A DNA stretch of 64,000 bases from Parasedimentitalea psychrophila (GCF_030285785.1 NZ_CP127247.1:3495501-3559500); one strand, 5' to 3'; counted from the stretch's first letter, positions 45,876 through 55,235 are shown. Numbers and translations are program-made. The notes: a model not told the origin generated them from the sequence alone.

Positions 45876-46568
45876 ATGCAGCTAGATCACATTGAATTGT
45901 CGCAGATCAATTTCCATGCCCTGAACGTCCAAAAGGTTGTCCGCAAACATTTCGGCGATCAGGATCATTCTCGCTGGGTCTTCTCCACATCCAATGGCAG
46001 TGAGGGTGGCAGCGACCGCTTGTTCTACAAAATCTGGAACCGCTCGCATATCCGCTGCGACAATATCCTTGCGGCCCTAGATATCGGTTTTTACGATGAG
46101 GTGACGACTCCGGCGCTCCGCGCGCTTATCTTTTCCGGAGGCATATGCCGCGGCTACGCTATGGAGACGTGCCAGAAACCGGAAATCCGGGATGACGCAT
46201 TTTTCCGGACCGTCGCCGAACGCACCGTCGCGACACAGCATTTTGCTGTGCAGTTCGGTCGCGCTCACACTATGGAATTCCGCGCCAAGAACACCATGAT
46301 TGACCTTGAGGGTGTCTATCATATTCATGATCTTGCGCTAGTGCGTGCGCATCATAGCGCCTTTGCCTGCGCCGAATATGCCGCGCTGGTCGCGGCCCTC
46401 TACCGCAGGACCTTCAGAGAGGACAACGCGGTGGCTTCCGAACTGCCGCTGGAGAACCACAATTCATGGAGACGGCAACCGGTCCGGAAGGCTCTCCAGA
46501 CCGCATCAAAATATCATGGAAAGCTCATCTCAAAAGCCTTTCCCGGGATAGCTCGAATCGAGTCTTGA
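45876..46568 (+). CDS. Kinase-fold-like protein of unknown specificity
   Basis: 230 residues from ATG 45876 after GGAGGG. FYKIWNRS near residue 50 could be the ATP-lysine strand. ALDIGFYDEVTTPALRALIF and GGICRGYAM resemble the hinge region of small bacterial sugar/LPS kinase-like proteins, and NTMIDLEGVYHIHDL resembles the metal-binding strand (IDLE for DFG). The catalytic-loop Asp is not clear (AVQFGRAHTMEF), so it may be inactive or diverged. First gene of the group with ABC exporter, glycosyltransferase and radical SAM enzyme. Confidence 0.5.
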   Translation: MQLDHIELSQINFHALNVQKVVRKHFGDQDHSRWVFSTSNGSEGGSDRLFYKIWNRSHIRCDNILAALDIGFYDEVTTPALRALIFSGGICRGYAMETCQKPEIRDDAFFRTVAERTVATQHFAVQFGRAHTMEFRAKNTMIDLEGVYHIHDLALVRAHHSAFACAEYAALVAALYRRTFREDNAVASELPLENHNSWRRQPVRKALQTASKYHGKLISKAFPGIARIES

Positions 46569-46701
46569 ACGCCGCATTCGGTGCAGAGCACCGTCAGCAC
46601 ATTCTGGTTTATCAATTCGGCTCCGGACCACTTTCACCAAACCTTCAATACCACTCTGCGGATATCGAACTGTGTTATGTTGAGGCCTCAGCACTTTCAA
46701 T

Positions 46702-46734
46702 TACTCTACTCTCTACTCTCTACTCTCTACTCTC
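46702..46734. repeat. Heptanucleotide tandem repeat (TACTCTC)
   Basis: Four perfect units at 46707-46734 plus a partial TACTC before them, in the 249-base gap ahead of the ABC exporter, 84 bases from its start. No gene is seen in this gap. Confidence 0.9.
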
Positions 46735-46817
46735 TATTCATCTGCACGATGGCGCAGGTGTATCCGTGGCGATTTCGGCGGGCATATTTTTTATTGTCGG
46801 CCCCATAGGAGGAAGAT

Positions 46818-48611
46818 TTGAGAAAAACCATTGGGCACTGCCTATTTCTTCTCGACAATCGTGAGCGCAGTAGCCTCTGGAAAGTCATTGGCACGAGTAT
46901 CGGCATGGGACTCGCAGAGGTAGCCGCCGTCCTGTCGATTGCGCCGTTCTTGATGGTGGCCACGGATCCGGATGCAGCGCTGCGGAACAGCTCGCTCAAC
47001 ACGATCTACGACCTGCTCGGTTTTTCCAGCAGCACGTCTTTTCTGATCGGCCTTGCGATCGGCTCGCTGGCGATGCTGGGCACAGCGATCCTGTTCCGCA
47101 TCGGGGGTTACTACTTCCTGCGCAGTTTCGTGCGGCGACAGAGCGTGAGCCTCGCGTTGCGCCTGGTCGTCCGCTACATGAACGAACCCTTGGACCGCAC
47201 GCACCGGCGGCACTCGGCCGAACTGGTTACCAATATCCAGTCCGAGGTGGAGCGGGTCGTCAACGGAGTGATGATGAACTCCGTGCGCCTGATGACAGGC
47301 GTAAGCACCGCAGCCTGCCTTGCGATTATGCTGATTATCGTCGAGCCGCGGGCCGCATTGACCATGGCTCTCTTGCTTGGCTGCGGATATTTCGCCGCCT
47401 TCGCCTTGGTGCGGAGCCCCATGCGCCGTATCGGTGTCGAGCGCATGGCCGCTACGCGGGAGACCGCACGCCTCCTTAGCGAGGCGCTGGCAGGCTCACG
47501 CGAAATGAAGCTCTACGGGATGGAATGCAACTATCTCGAGCGTTTCGAGCACTCCTACCGCTGCAGGGCTGAGGCGAGCACGAGATCTGACCTGTTGCGC
47601 GACATTCCTAAATCCATCCTCGAAATCCTGACATTCGGGACAATGATCCTTCTGGTCATCTGGACTTTGGTCGAGGAGGGTGAAAGCAGTGTTGCTCTGC
47701 CGCTTGTTGCGCTTTACGCTTTTGCCGCCGCCCGGCTCTTCCCGTCGCTGCAGCGTATCTACGCAGCAGCCGCGACGCTGCGCACCGATTTACCCGCGCT
47801 CGAGGAGATCTACGCCGATCTCGCAGCCGTAGGCTCTACGGCGCAGCAGGTGGAAACGACCCGCACCGGTCTGCGGCTCGAGCAGGCTCTCGAGCTGCGC
47901 GCTGTGAGCTACAGCTATCCGGATAGAAAGCGCCAGCTGATTAAGAATCTGGACGTAAGCATTCCGGCTAGGTCGATCATCGGCGTCGTCGGTGCCACCG
48001 GCGCGGGAAAGAGCACGATCCTCGACATGATAACGGGCCTTACCACCCCGAATTCCGGGACGCTGACCGTCGATGGCGAGGTGATCGACGCCTCGAACGT
48101 TGCGCGCTGGCGCGCTTCCGTCGCCTATGTGCCGCAGGACATTTGCATGATCGGGGGCACGATCCGAGACAATATCGTCTTTGGGGCGAAATCCGCCGGG
48201 GACGTTTTGGACAGGATCCGCAGCGCCAGCGCCTTCGCTGGGCTCGGAGAACTGATCGCTGAGCTTCCAGAGGGCTATGATACACAACTGAGCGAGCGCG
48301 GACTGAGCCTCTCGGTAGGTCAACGGCAGCGGGTCGGCATTGCCCGCGCCATTTTCCGGAACCCGGAACTTCTGGTCATGGACGAATCCGCCAGCGGCCT
48401 AGACACGATCAGCGAGGTCGAACTGACAGCGGCTGTGCAGTCTCTGCGCGGGAAGAAGACGGTTGTTATCGTGGCGCATCGGCTGAGTGCCGTCCGCAAC
48501 TGCGACCTGATCTACCTGATCGGCGAGGGGCGCGTGCTAGAGTCCGGTACGCACGACGAACTGACGAAGCACAGTTCGAAATTCAACTCCTTCTACAGGG
48601 CGGGAACATGA
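46818..48611 (+). CDS. ABC exporter (fused membrane and ATPase domains)
   Basis: 597 residues. Six membrane helices span about 20-320. The nucleotide-binding domain follows, with Walker A GATGAGKST, Q-loop YVPQDICMIGGTIRDNI, signature LSVGQRQRVGIARAI, Walker B LLVMDESASGLD and switch IVAHRLSAV. The layout resembles lipid-linked oligosaccharide flippases (PglK) and MsbA-like exporters. The start is TTG at 46818 with an ideal AGGAGG seven bases before it. Its stop overlaps the next gene by 4 bases. It probably exports the product of the adjoining glycosyltransferase and radical SAM enzyme. Confidence 0.92.
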   Translation: MRKTIGHCLFLLDNRERSSLWKVIGTSIGMGLAEVAAVLSIAPFLMVATDPDAALRNSSLNTIYDLLGFSSSTSFLIGLAIGSLAMLGTAILFRIGGYYFLRSFVRRQSVSLALRLVVRYMNEPLDRTHRRHSAELVTNIQSEVERVVNGVMMNSVRLMTGVSTAACLAIMLIIVEPRAALTMALLLGCGYFAAFALVRSPMRRIGVERMAATRETARLLSEALAGSREMKLYGMECNYLERFEHSYRCRAEASTRSDLLRDIPKSILEILTFGTMILLVIWTLVEEGESSVALPLVALYAFAAARLFPSLQRIYAAAATLRTDLPALEEIYADLAAVGSTAQQVETTRTGLRLEQALELRAVSYSYPDRKRQLIKNLDVSIPARSIIGVVGATGAGKSTILDMITGLTTPNSGTLTVDGEVIDASNVARWRASVAYVPQDICMIGGTIRDNIVFGAKSAGDVLDRIRSASAFAGLGELIAELPEGYDTQLSERGLSLSVGQRQRVGIARAIFRNPELLVMDESASGLDTISEVELTAAVQSLRGKKTVVIVAHRLSAVRNCDLIYLIGEGRVLESGTHDELTKHSSKFNSFYRAGT

Positions 48612-49804
48612 TACCAAGGGACGGCCTACGCGATTGCAAGAACGAGGTTCGCCTTAGCGTCGCGCAGGTGATCGGAAATCTGAACTGGGGCGGCACGCAG
48701 GAACTGCTCGTGTACCTCGCCCAGCGGCAGCAGCAGGAGGGGTTGCGCCTGCAGGTTTTTGTTCTCTCCGCCCCCTCAGAGACGCCCTATGCCGACCGGC
48801 TTATCGCCGAGAATGCGCCGGTCACCTACTTGCCCCGGGGACGCGGAGGGCTGGTCTCGCAGATCCGCTGTCTTGCACGGGAACTCACCCAGAGCGGCGT
48901 GCAACTTGTGCATGCCCATCTGCGAATGGCGAACACGGTGGCGCCTCCCGCCGGGGCGCTGGTCGGCCTCCCAGTGCTGGGTGGGTTGCATCTGCCGAGC
49001 CCGGGACTTGCATGGCGCGCACGTCTGCGGGGACTGGCGGAGAGTTGGTCCCTGCGGCTGGCTTCCGGCGGCGCCGTCGCCTGCGCCGCCTCAGTCGGCT
49101 CAGACAATCGTCGGAGGCTCGGGGACCTTCCAATCGCCGTGGTCCCGAACCCAGCCCCGGAGGCGCTAGATATAGCACGCGTCGAGGCGTTGCGCGCGGC
49201 CAGCCGTGCCTCCGTAGACCCAGTACGCTTCCTCGTCGTTGGCCGACTCTCGCCGGAAAAGGGGCTGGATGTAATATTGAAAGCCGCTAGGCGGCTGGCC
49301 GAGCGCGACATGTCCTTCCGCCTCTCGATTGTAGGAGACGGCACCGAGAAAGGCTTCCTGCAGGATCTTGCTTGCGAGCTCAGACTGGAGGACACAGTCG
49401 TTTTCCACGGAGCAAGCCCGGATGTTCCGCGGCTTCTCGCCACGCATGATATTTATTTGAGCGCGTCCCGGGTTGAAGGGATGTCAATTTCGTTGCTCGA
49501 GGCGATGGCCCATGCGATGCCCGCCATCGTGACCCCTGCGGGTGGAGCCTTTGCTCTGATCGATGAAACTGTCGGCCGTCGTGTTCCGCCCGAGGATCCC
49601 GAGGCGATTGCCCGCGCGATGGAAGAATTGGCCATGGACGGGGCCCTGCGGCGCGCGCTCGGCCGCGCTGCCTATGACCGGGTCTCCAACAGCCATCGCG
49701 TAGAGGACTGGAGCGGGGCGCTCTGCGACCTCTACCGGCAGATGCTGACAGGGACGTCCCTGGCCGGGGCAGGACGATATTTCAACGACAAGTACCAGCC
49801 ATAA
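48608..49804 (+). CDS. Glycosyltransferase family 4
   Basis: 398 residues, GT-B fold. N-terminal VIGNLNWGGTQELLVYLAQRQ is the acceptor-side glycine-rich loop; the C-terminal half has FLVVGRLSPEKGLDVILKAA, IVGDGTEKGFLQ and SRVEGMSISLLEAMAHAMP, the E-x7-E nucleotide-sugar motif. It starts inside the last codons of the ABC exporter (ATGA), so is co-translated. Donor and acceptor unknown. Next gene 23 bases on. Confidence 0.92.
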   Translation: MIPRDGLRDCKNEVRLSVAQVIGNLNWGGTQELLVYLAQRQQQEGLRLQVFVLSAPSETPYADRLIAENAPVTYLPRGRGGLVSQIRCLARELTQSGVQLVHAHLRMANTVAPPAGALVGLPVLGGLHLPSPGLAWRARLRGLAESWSLRLASGGAVACAASVGSDNRRRLGDLPIAVVPNPAPEALDIARVEALRAASRASVDPVRFLVVGRLSPEKGLDVILKAARRLAERDMSFRLSIVGDGTEKGFLQDLACELRLEDTVVFHGASPDVPRLLATHDIYLSASRVEGMSISLLEAMAHAMPAIVTPAGGAFALIDETVGRRVPPEDPEAIARAMEELAMDGALRRALGRAAYDRVSNSHRVEDWSGALCDLYRQMLTGTSLAGAGRYFNDKYQP

Positions 49805-49827
49805 CGAGATCATTTGGAGGGAAAACT

Positions 49828-50955
49828 ATGCTGAACAGCAACAAGATTGAAACTTTTATCAAGAATACCCTTCAGGAATCACGGCTCTACGCCCCAGCCA
49901 AGGCGGTCAAGGAGCAAATGCGACGCGCGCATTTTTCGCTAGCGCAGGTGACCGACAAAGTGGTGCGTCCTGCGCCGCGTGAAGTCTTTCTCAGCCTAAC
50001 TGCGAATTGCAACCTGCGCTGCGGTGCATGCTGCTACGGGCGAGACTTCATGCACGGGCACCAGTTGCCCTGGAAGATCGGAGCGCAACTGATCGACGAT
50101 TGCAAGGATCTCGGCATCGGCAATATCCGCCTATACGGCGGCGAGCCCCTGCTCCATCGCGATCTCCACAAGTTCGTCGAGCGCACTGCCGATCGCGGTC
50201 TTAACATGTATGTCACCACGAACGGTCTGTTGCTCGACAAGAAGATTGACCAGTTGGTCGACGCTGGACTTAAACGCGTCTCGGTCGGTCTTTACGGGCT
50301 AGGCGAGGATTATGACGCCTATGTCCAGCGCCGCGGCTCCTTTGAGCTGGTGCGCAATTCGCTTGCCGCTACACGCAAGCGTCACGGGGCCGACAAGCTT
50401 CCGATGAGCCTCGACTGGTTGTTGATGCGCGGTACCAGCAAGCCCGAAACAGTGCGCGATACGCTGCAGTTCGCGCGCGATTTCGACATGCAGATCTACG
50501 TGAATCTCATCCACTACTCGCTGCCCTATTTCGTCAAAAAGGACGAGTCCGGCGACAACCAGCCATTCTGGTTTGAGGAAGAAGACCGTCCGCTCCTGGA
50601 AGAGATCTCTGGCATCCTTCTCGAGGTGAAGAAGCGTGAGCCGGATCTCATCCGCAACACCGAGCGCGGCATCCGTTCGATCCCCGACTGGCTGATCCTC
50701 AAGGATCAAATGCGGATTCCCTGCACCAGCTACGACATGATCTGGATTGGCCCGGATGGAACAGTGCAACTCTGCTTCGTGACCTTCAATCTTGGCTCGC
50801 TGCACAAGCAGAGGCTGTCGGAAATGCTTTTCACCGACAAGCACCGTCGTTTCTCGCGGGACGCCTTCAAGCTGAATTGCCCCAATTGCAATTGCGGCTA
50901 TGACAAGCGGGTCAATTTGCACCGGGCCTCGAGGGAGAAATACACACCGACATAG
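49828..50955 (+). CDS. Radical SAM/SPASM-domain enzyme
   Basis: 375 residues. Cys61-x3-Cys65-x2-Cys68 (LTANCNLRCGACCYG) binds the catalytic 4Fe-4S cluster; IRLYGGEPLLH is the GGE motif for SAM. A C-terminal SPASM-like domain has cysteines in RIPCTSYDM (near 298), QLCFV and CPNCNCGYD (near 350) for auxiliary clusters. Such enzymes modify peptides or sugars. There is no short peptide gene beside it, which argues against a RiPP and for a sugar or lipid substrate, though a remote precursor cannot be excluded. Start follows TTGGAGGGAAAA. Confidence 0.9.
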   Translation: MLNSNKIETFIKNTLQESRLYAPAKAVKEQMRRAHFSLAQVTDKVVRPAPREVFLSLTANCNLRCGACCYGRDFMHGHQLPWKIGAQLIDDCKDLGIGNIRLYGGEPLLHRDLHKFVERTADRGLNMYVTTNGLLLDKKIDQLVDAGLKRVSVGLYGLGEDYDAYVQRRGSFELVRNSLAATRKRHGADKLPMSLDWLLMRGTSKPETVRDTLQFARDFDMQIYVNLIHYSLPYFVKKDESGDNQPFWFEEEDRPLLEEISGILLEVKKREPDLIRNTERGIRSIPDWLILKDQMRIPCTSYDMIWIGPDGTVQLCFVTFNLGSLHKQRLSEMLFTDKHRRFSRDAFKLNCPNCNCGYDKRVNLHRASREKYTPT

Positions 50956-51121
50956 CGGACGACAGGCCGGGCCACTCTTTGCTTTCTCAGCCTCAATCAT
51001 CCAGCAAACCAGCTTCCGCACCAAAGCGCAGGAAAGCAAAAAAATACGAAAAAAAGTTAATGCAGTATAGGCGGCCCGGTGACGCTGGAGCTGTCGATTG
51101 GTGTTAACCTAGCCCCGCTGC

Positions 51122-51352
51122 TCAGAGATCCATTTCGCGAAACATATGGGCAACCGTGTGCTTCAACTGCAGGTCAAGAACCACCTTGTAGCGTTGCTGG
51201 AAATCCGGGGAGTTCACGATCCGGCTGACCTGCCAGCGGGAGTAACCGGTCACCTCGGCGCAATTATACAGCTTACCGCCGGGGTGCTGTACCATCCATA
51301 GCAGCACCGCCTCATGACGGCGCTGCCAGGCAGGGTATTGACCCTTATTCAT
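51122..51352 (-). CDS. Small helix-turn-helix-like hypothetical protein
   Basis: 76 residues. NCAEVTGYSRWQVSRIVNSPDFQQRY looks like a helix-turn-helix as seen in small phage or element DNA-binding proteins (terminase-small-like). It overlaps the stop of the next upstream gene by 8 bases and is the last gene of the leftward replication module. The 166 bases to the radical SAM gene are AT-rich and without a gene. Confidence 0.6.
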   Translation of the reverse strand: MNKGQYPAWQRRHEAVLLWMVQHPGGKLYNCAEVTGYSRWQVSRIVNSPDFQQRYKVVLDLQLKHTVAHMFREMDL

Positions 51353-51701
51353 CGAATACTCCGAGTTTAATTAGACGTTTGTCCGGATCATTAGCCCCGT
51401 CGTAAATGAGAATTTCACTACGTCCGCGTGATCGCCAAGATAGGTAAACTTGAAGTTCTTCGGGAAGTTTGCGATCATCAGGTATGCTGTATCCAGAAAG
51501 ATCGCATTTTACGGCGCTTAGCGTTTGAATTACACAGATTCCTTTCGCAGAGGTGATGAGATTGCTCAACTTCTCGGGCGTGGTGCATACTAAGCAAGCA
51601 ATCTCGTCGATTTCCATTTTGTCATTTTCATGAAACGTTATGAGAGCAATCATTTCCATATGTGATAGCCCTAACCATTTTCCTTTATTAGAAGTGGTCA
51701 T
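51345..51701 (-). CDS. Hypothetical protein of the replication module
   Basis: 118 residues, GLSHMEMIALITFHENDKMEIDEIACLVCTTPEKLSNLI, possibly a helix-turn-helix in the first half and a small beta-rich end (SEILIYDGANDPDKRLIKLGV). AAGGGATACGAAC precedes the ATG. It lies 34 bases downstream of the helicase gene and overlaps the next gene, so it belongs to one operon. No family recognised. Confidence 0.6.
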   Translation of the reverse strand: MTTSNKGKWLGLSHMEMIALITFHENDKMEIDEIACLVCTTPEKLSNLITSAKGICVIQTLSAVKCDLSGYSIPDDRKLPEELQVYLSWRSRGRSEILIYDGANDPDKRLIKLGVFDE

Positions 51702-51735
51702 GTTCGTATCCCTTCAACTAGTTACTGTCGGTGAC

Positions 51736-53958
51736 TTAAAGCTGGGTGAGTTTTTCCCCCAGCAGATTTTCCAGGGCGGCTTTGGGGTCGGCGTGCCGTG
51801 ATAGATCGATGATAGCCCGTGATGATTTTCCCCTCTGGCCGACGCGGCGATAGGTGGCGATCCGATAATGGGGGGTAATACCAAATAGATATTCTATTTG
51901 ATGTTCACCCCCATTTAATCCGGAGGCATTGGCAACAATGGGCGGCGCTCTTGCATTGCCTTCGCCACAGCCTGTCTGTGGGAGGGGCTGTGGGCCGTTC
52001 AGGCTCATGTGTGTGCCGCTGCCTTTTTGCTTTGCGGCGGTTCCTGAGTCAGTACAGGGCTTGTCCGAGGGGGCATGCAACACCCACCGGCGCAGCTCCT
52101 TGAGGGCATCCTTTGCAACCGATTTGGATGGAAACAGATCGGGGAAGGCCTGAGTCAAATCCCGCGTGCCAAGTGGCAGGATACCTTTGCGCCCGACGGC
52201 CTCCCTGATGCGGGCAGTTGCACCCCTCCGGCCAGGGGTCTGAGCAAAGTCGTCGAGGGTTCTCAGCTCATCGACAGTGATGTCGACGGGAAGAGAGCAC
52301 AGGATCACAACTCGTTTTGGGTTTTGAGAATGAACCAAGCGCAGCCGTCCAGTTGCCTGGGTTGTTTCACATTCCCGAATTTGCTCCAGGATGAGCTGGC
52401 CCTTCGGGTCGGGATGGACGGATGCTAGAACGCCTGCCTTAGCCATGCCCTCGAGGCGGTATCCGCGACACTCCTGCGGCAACGGGCTGGTTTCGGCGAA
52501 CACCAGGGGCGACGGCTCATCAGAAAACAAGCTGCGCAGGACATGGTCGATGGCTGAACCCGGCGGCTCATTTCGACCGACGATTACGATAGTGCCGAAG
52601 TGCTTCCAGCAATCTTGACCGCGAATGGCACCGAAGTGGGCAACTTCCGCTCCATGCCAGTAGAGGGTCTTGTCGCATTCCTGGAACTTACCTTTTGCCT
52701 TCAGCACGGTTTCGACTTGCTTAGGCATGACCACAAGCACTTTACCAGTGCGCTTTGTCTCGCGCTTAATGATCGCCTCCACTTTGCTCAGCGACACAGT
52801 TATCTGCGGGTGTTTCTTGGGGTCGGGGCCAAGCAGTGTTCGGTTGCTGAGGCGGGTGGAAAATACTTGCAAGGTTTTGGCGGATTGCTTGGCGTGGATT
52901 TCGACCGGGGTAATCGGTCGGTCAAAGATCTTTTCGTTCAAGGTAAGATTGGCATCTGCATCGAGAAGCATGAGCGGGGTGCTTCGCGGTATCTGGCAGT
53001 CGCGCTTTGTGTGAACATGGACACGGTTCTGGTGCTCGGTTTTGCCATTGACCCGTACCAGTTCGTCTTTGACCAGAGTGATGCCGTAGATGGGCCGGGC
53101 GAATTCGATTTCACGAGCGATGGCACGAAAGAAAGCTGTCTGCGCCACCGCCTCGTTGAGGTCGATCTCCTTGAGCGCCTTTAAGGCAACTTTGTCACTT
53201 GTCTCAGGTGTTATACCGGTGGTGCCGTCGGGGCTGATAGCTTCCGCTTTGTCCCATGCCCAGCGAGCATCAACGTTGCGTGCAGCTAGCCCTGCCGAGA
53301 GCTCCTTTCGCCCGTGCAGATCGTCTTCCACCGCCTCTAAGAATGGGCCCTGCAAGCGATCAACACCGAAGGAATGTTCGGCTGTGCACTTTGACACCAG
53401 GCTTTCATCCACAATTGCCAATTCCGGGTGGGGCAGGCCGATCCCATCACGTGATGGTTTGGGTAGAAACACATATTGATGGTTGAAAATACGAAATGCG
53501 GGATCTGGATCATCCCATTGCTTGAGGTATGGGCAGGTTTTAAAATGTGGGCAGATCTTGCCCGAGTGTTTGCAGCAGGTTTTGTATACGTTCAGGCCTG
53601 CCTTGGCGGCTGCCTCAGTGACCTTGTACCGCGCGCAATAGCCGGTGCTGTTCTTGGAGGATGTACGCCCGCGAACAATTTTGGCTCTCAAACCAGACTG
53701 CCGGGCGAATTGCGCAACCTCGGCTGCCTGCGTATTGTCTGGCGCATAAAAATGGACTTCGCTGCCCTGAAATACCGGATCTTTTGCAATTTCTTCGATG
53801 GCGAGAGTTGTCTTGCCGAGCCCCGTGGTCGCCTTGATCTGGAGCGCTGGGGCAGGGGGCTGCTCATCGGCTTCAGTTGGCCAGAGGTTTTGCCAGTATA
53901 CAGTTTGGCAGCGTTGCTCGATCGTCGTGTTATCAAGTTCTTCCAGATCGATTTTCAT
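51736..53958 (-). CDS. SF2 helicase-like ATPase with iron-sulfur-type cysteine cluster
   Basis: 740 residues from ATG 53958 (AAGGATC before it; a GTG 27 bases upstream is also open). Walker A ATTGLGKTT at 43-51, DES (motif II) at about 184, and motif VI QATGRLRL near 550 define a superfamily 2 helicase. Between motifs I and II are Cys108, Cys128/129, Cys136 and Cys142 (GYCARY, KTCCKHSGKICPHFKTCPYL), placed like the 4Fe-4S domain of XPD/DinG helicases. LLLDADANLTL resembles a DinG motif III region. Probably the element's replication helicase or a helicase acting on its excised form. Confidence 0.72.
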   Translation of the reverse strand: MKIDLEELDNTTIEQRCQTVYWQNLWPTEADEQPPAPALQIKATTGLGKTTLAIEEIAKDPVFQGSEVHFYAPDNTQAAEVAQFARQSGLRAKIVRGRTSSKNSTGYCARYKVTEAAAKAGLNVYKTCCKHSGKICPHFKTCPYLKQWDDPDPAFRIFNHQYVFLPKPSRDGIGLPHPELAIVDESLVSKCTAEHSFGVDRLQGPFLEAVEDDLHGRKELSAGLAARNVDARWAWDKAEAISPDGTTGITPETSDKVALKALKEIDLNEAVAQTAFFRAIAREIEFARPIYGITLVKDELVRVNGKTEHQNRVHVHTKRDCQIPRSTPLMLLDADANLTLNEKIFDRPITPVEIHAKQSAKTLQVFSTRLSNRTLLGPDPKKHPQITVSLSKVEAIIKRETKRTGKVLVVMPKQVETVLKAKGKFQECDKTLYWHGAEVAHFGAIRGQDCWKHFGTIVIVGRNEPPGSAIDHVLRSLFSDEPSPLVFAETSPLPQECRGYRLEGMAKAGVLASVHPDPKGQLILEQIRECETTQATGRLRLVHSQNPKRVVILCSLPVDITVDELRTLDDFAQTPGRRGATARIREAVGRKGILPLGTRDLTQAFPDLFPSKSVAKDALKELRRWVLHAPSDKPCTDSGTAAKQKGSGTHMSLNGPQPLPQTGCGEGNARAPPIVANASGLNGGEHQIEYLFGITPHYRIATYRRVGQRGKSSRAIIDLSRHADPKAALENLLGEKLTQL

Positions 53959-54133
53959 GAGTTGATCCTTCGGCTTTGCGTGCACCGGATCTGTCTCCGG
54001 TCACTTGCTTAAGAAAACCCGCTATCTCGGCCTTCAGCCGCATTTGGGCTTCTTCAGGCTCCAGCTCTTCAACAGCCGGATATGCGGGGGGCACACCCCG
54101 GACGAGGCGTGGCGTAGACTTGGACCGCGCCAT
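53933..54133 (-). CDS. Small basic hypothetical protein
   Basis: 66 residues beginning MARSKSTPRLVRGVPPAY, with a charged helix (EELEPEEAQMRLKAEIAGFL). Its 3' end overlaps the helicase start by 26 bases and it sits between alpA and the helicase, which supports a real gene, but the ribosome-binding site is weak. Confidence 0.5.
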   Translation of the reverse strand: MARSKSTPRLVRGVPPAYPAVEELEPEEAQMRLKAEIAGFLKQVTGDRSGARKAEGSTHENRSGRT

Positions 54134-54190
54134 CGTTGAGGGGCTTTCATTTGTGGTGGCTGGGGGCGATCAGTGGTGATCGCGAGGTGT

Positions 54191-54400
54191 TCAACCGTGA
54201 TGCGTTTTGCAGCTCTGGCCAATGAGCCCCTTGGGTCGGGCCTCCAGCCAGGCGATCACCTCATCGGCGTGCCAGCCAACTCTGCGCCCTCCGAGGTGTA
54301 TGCGCTGAGGGAAGTCGCCTTCGCGTTCCCTGCGCCAGATAGTCGTGCGGGAAAGCCCGACCATATTGGAGACTTCTGAAATTTTGAGCACTTGGGGCAT
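54191..54400 (-). CDS. AlpA-family regulator/excisionase
   Basis: 69 residues. KISEVSNMVGLSRTTIWRREREGDFPQRIHLGGRRVGWHADEVIAWL is a full AlpA (phage_AlpA, MerR-like winged) domain. AlpA proteins activate or assist excision of P4-like elements. AAGGGAAAACGCG precedes ATG 54400. It is placed between helicase and integrase genes, as in many small integrative elements. Confidence 0.88.
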   Translation of the reverse strand: MPQVLKISEVSNMVGLSRTTIWRREREGDFPQRIHLGGRRVGWHADEVIAWLEARPKGLIGQSCKTHHG

Positions 54401-54545
54401 CGCGTTTTCCCTTTCGGTTCAACTTGTGCCTTTAGTATGCAAAATGATTCACGACCGGGTCGTTGGGGGTATTTCGGCCCAATGCGACCCTACCTTTGGT
54501 AGGAGGTTGAAATAACTTGTTATTTTGCAGAAATTGGCCGGAAAA

Positions 54546-55235
54546 TTAAAAGCCTAGCGCCGTTGCGGCATTGACAGCCTTTTTCGCGGATTTTCTGGCC
54601 TCTACTCCCCAGAACTTCGAATTCCCCGTGTACATCTCACCCATAAAAAGACCGCACAAGCGCTCGTGAGGAAGCATCTTCATTCCGTGAATAGTTGCCC
54701 ACATATCGAGGTCGAAGCACTCAAGTACATGGTAACTCTGCCATTTTTTGAAGTGGTGTTCATTGAAGTGGGCATTGAGGGCTTTTTTGCCTGGGATACT
54801 AATAGGGTATGGGTGGATCTTGCGAATTGACATCAACCATTCGCTGAAAGCGGAGATCAAGGCTGGATCGGAAGCTCGTGGATCCACGAGCAATACGCGA
54901 CATTCTCCAGTGGGGTGGAAGAGATCAGTGTCAAAAACTAGCGATGAGTCCACCTCTTCAAGCGGTTCCCCAATGTCGGAAACCAACGGATCTGTGTAGT
55001 GGCCTACTAGACTTTCTGCTTTGCGCTTTGAGCAAACAGCTTGGTTTTGATACCAATCCCACCTCTGATCATCGGTAAAAAAACTTCTTAGGAAATGCTC
55101 ATCGAAACCGCGCGCGCTCTTCCTTGAGGTCAAAGCAACAAACCAGTCGGTTTTGCTGAAATTTTGGACATCACGGTAGCTTTCAGGATCGTACCATTCG
55201 CTGATGTCCGCAACTGTACAATACTCAGTCATCAC
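54546..55235 (-). CDS. DUF6387-like hypothetical protein
   Basis: 229 residues, starting MMTEYCTVADISEWYDPESYRDVQNFSKTDWF; rich in aromatic residues, no membrane segment. The start, WYDPESYRDVQNFS pattern and position directly after an integrase recall DUF6387 proteins, though I could not check. AAGGAGGAGGT precedes its ATG, inside the last codons of the integrase (11-base overlap), so the two are co-translated. Function unknown. Confidence 0.6.
   Translation of the reverse strand: MMTEYCTVADISEWYDPESYRDVQNFSKTDWFVALTSRKSARGFDEHFLRSFFTDDQRWDWYQNQAVCSKRKAESLVGHYTDPLVSDIGEPLEEVDSSLVFDTDLFHPTGECRVLLVDPRASDPALISAFSEWLMSIRKIHPYPISIPGKKALNAHFNEHHFKKWQSYHVLECFDLDMWATIHGMKMLPHERLCGLFMGEMYTGNSKFWGVEARKSAKKAVNAATALGF

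Noticed and set aside
46466-46864. Open frame covering the heptamer repeat (LLSTLYSLLSIH...)
   Set aside because: Overlaps the start of the ABC exporter in another frame and the repeat itself; no ribosome-binding site.
50956-51121. Search for a peptide precursor beside the radical SAM gene
   Set aside because: No short frame with a ribosome-binding site and leader-core pattern is present here or in 46569-46817.
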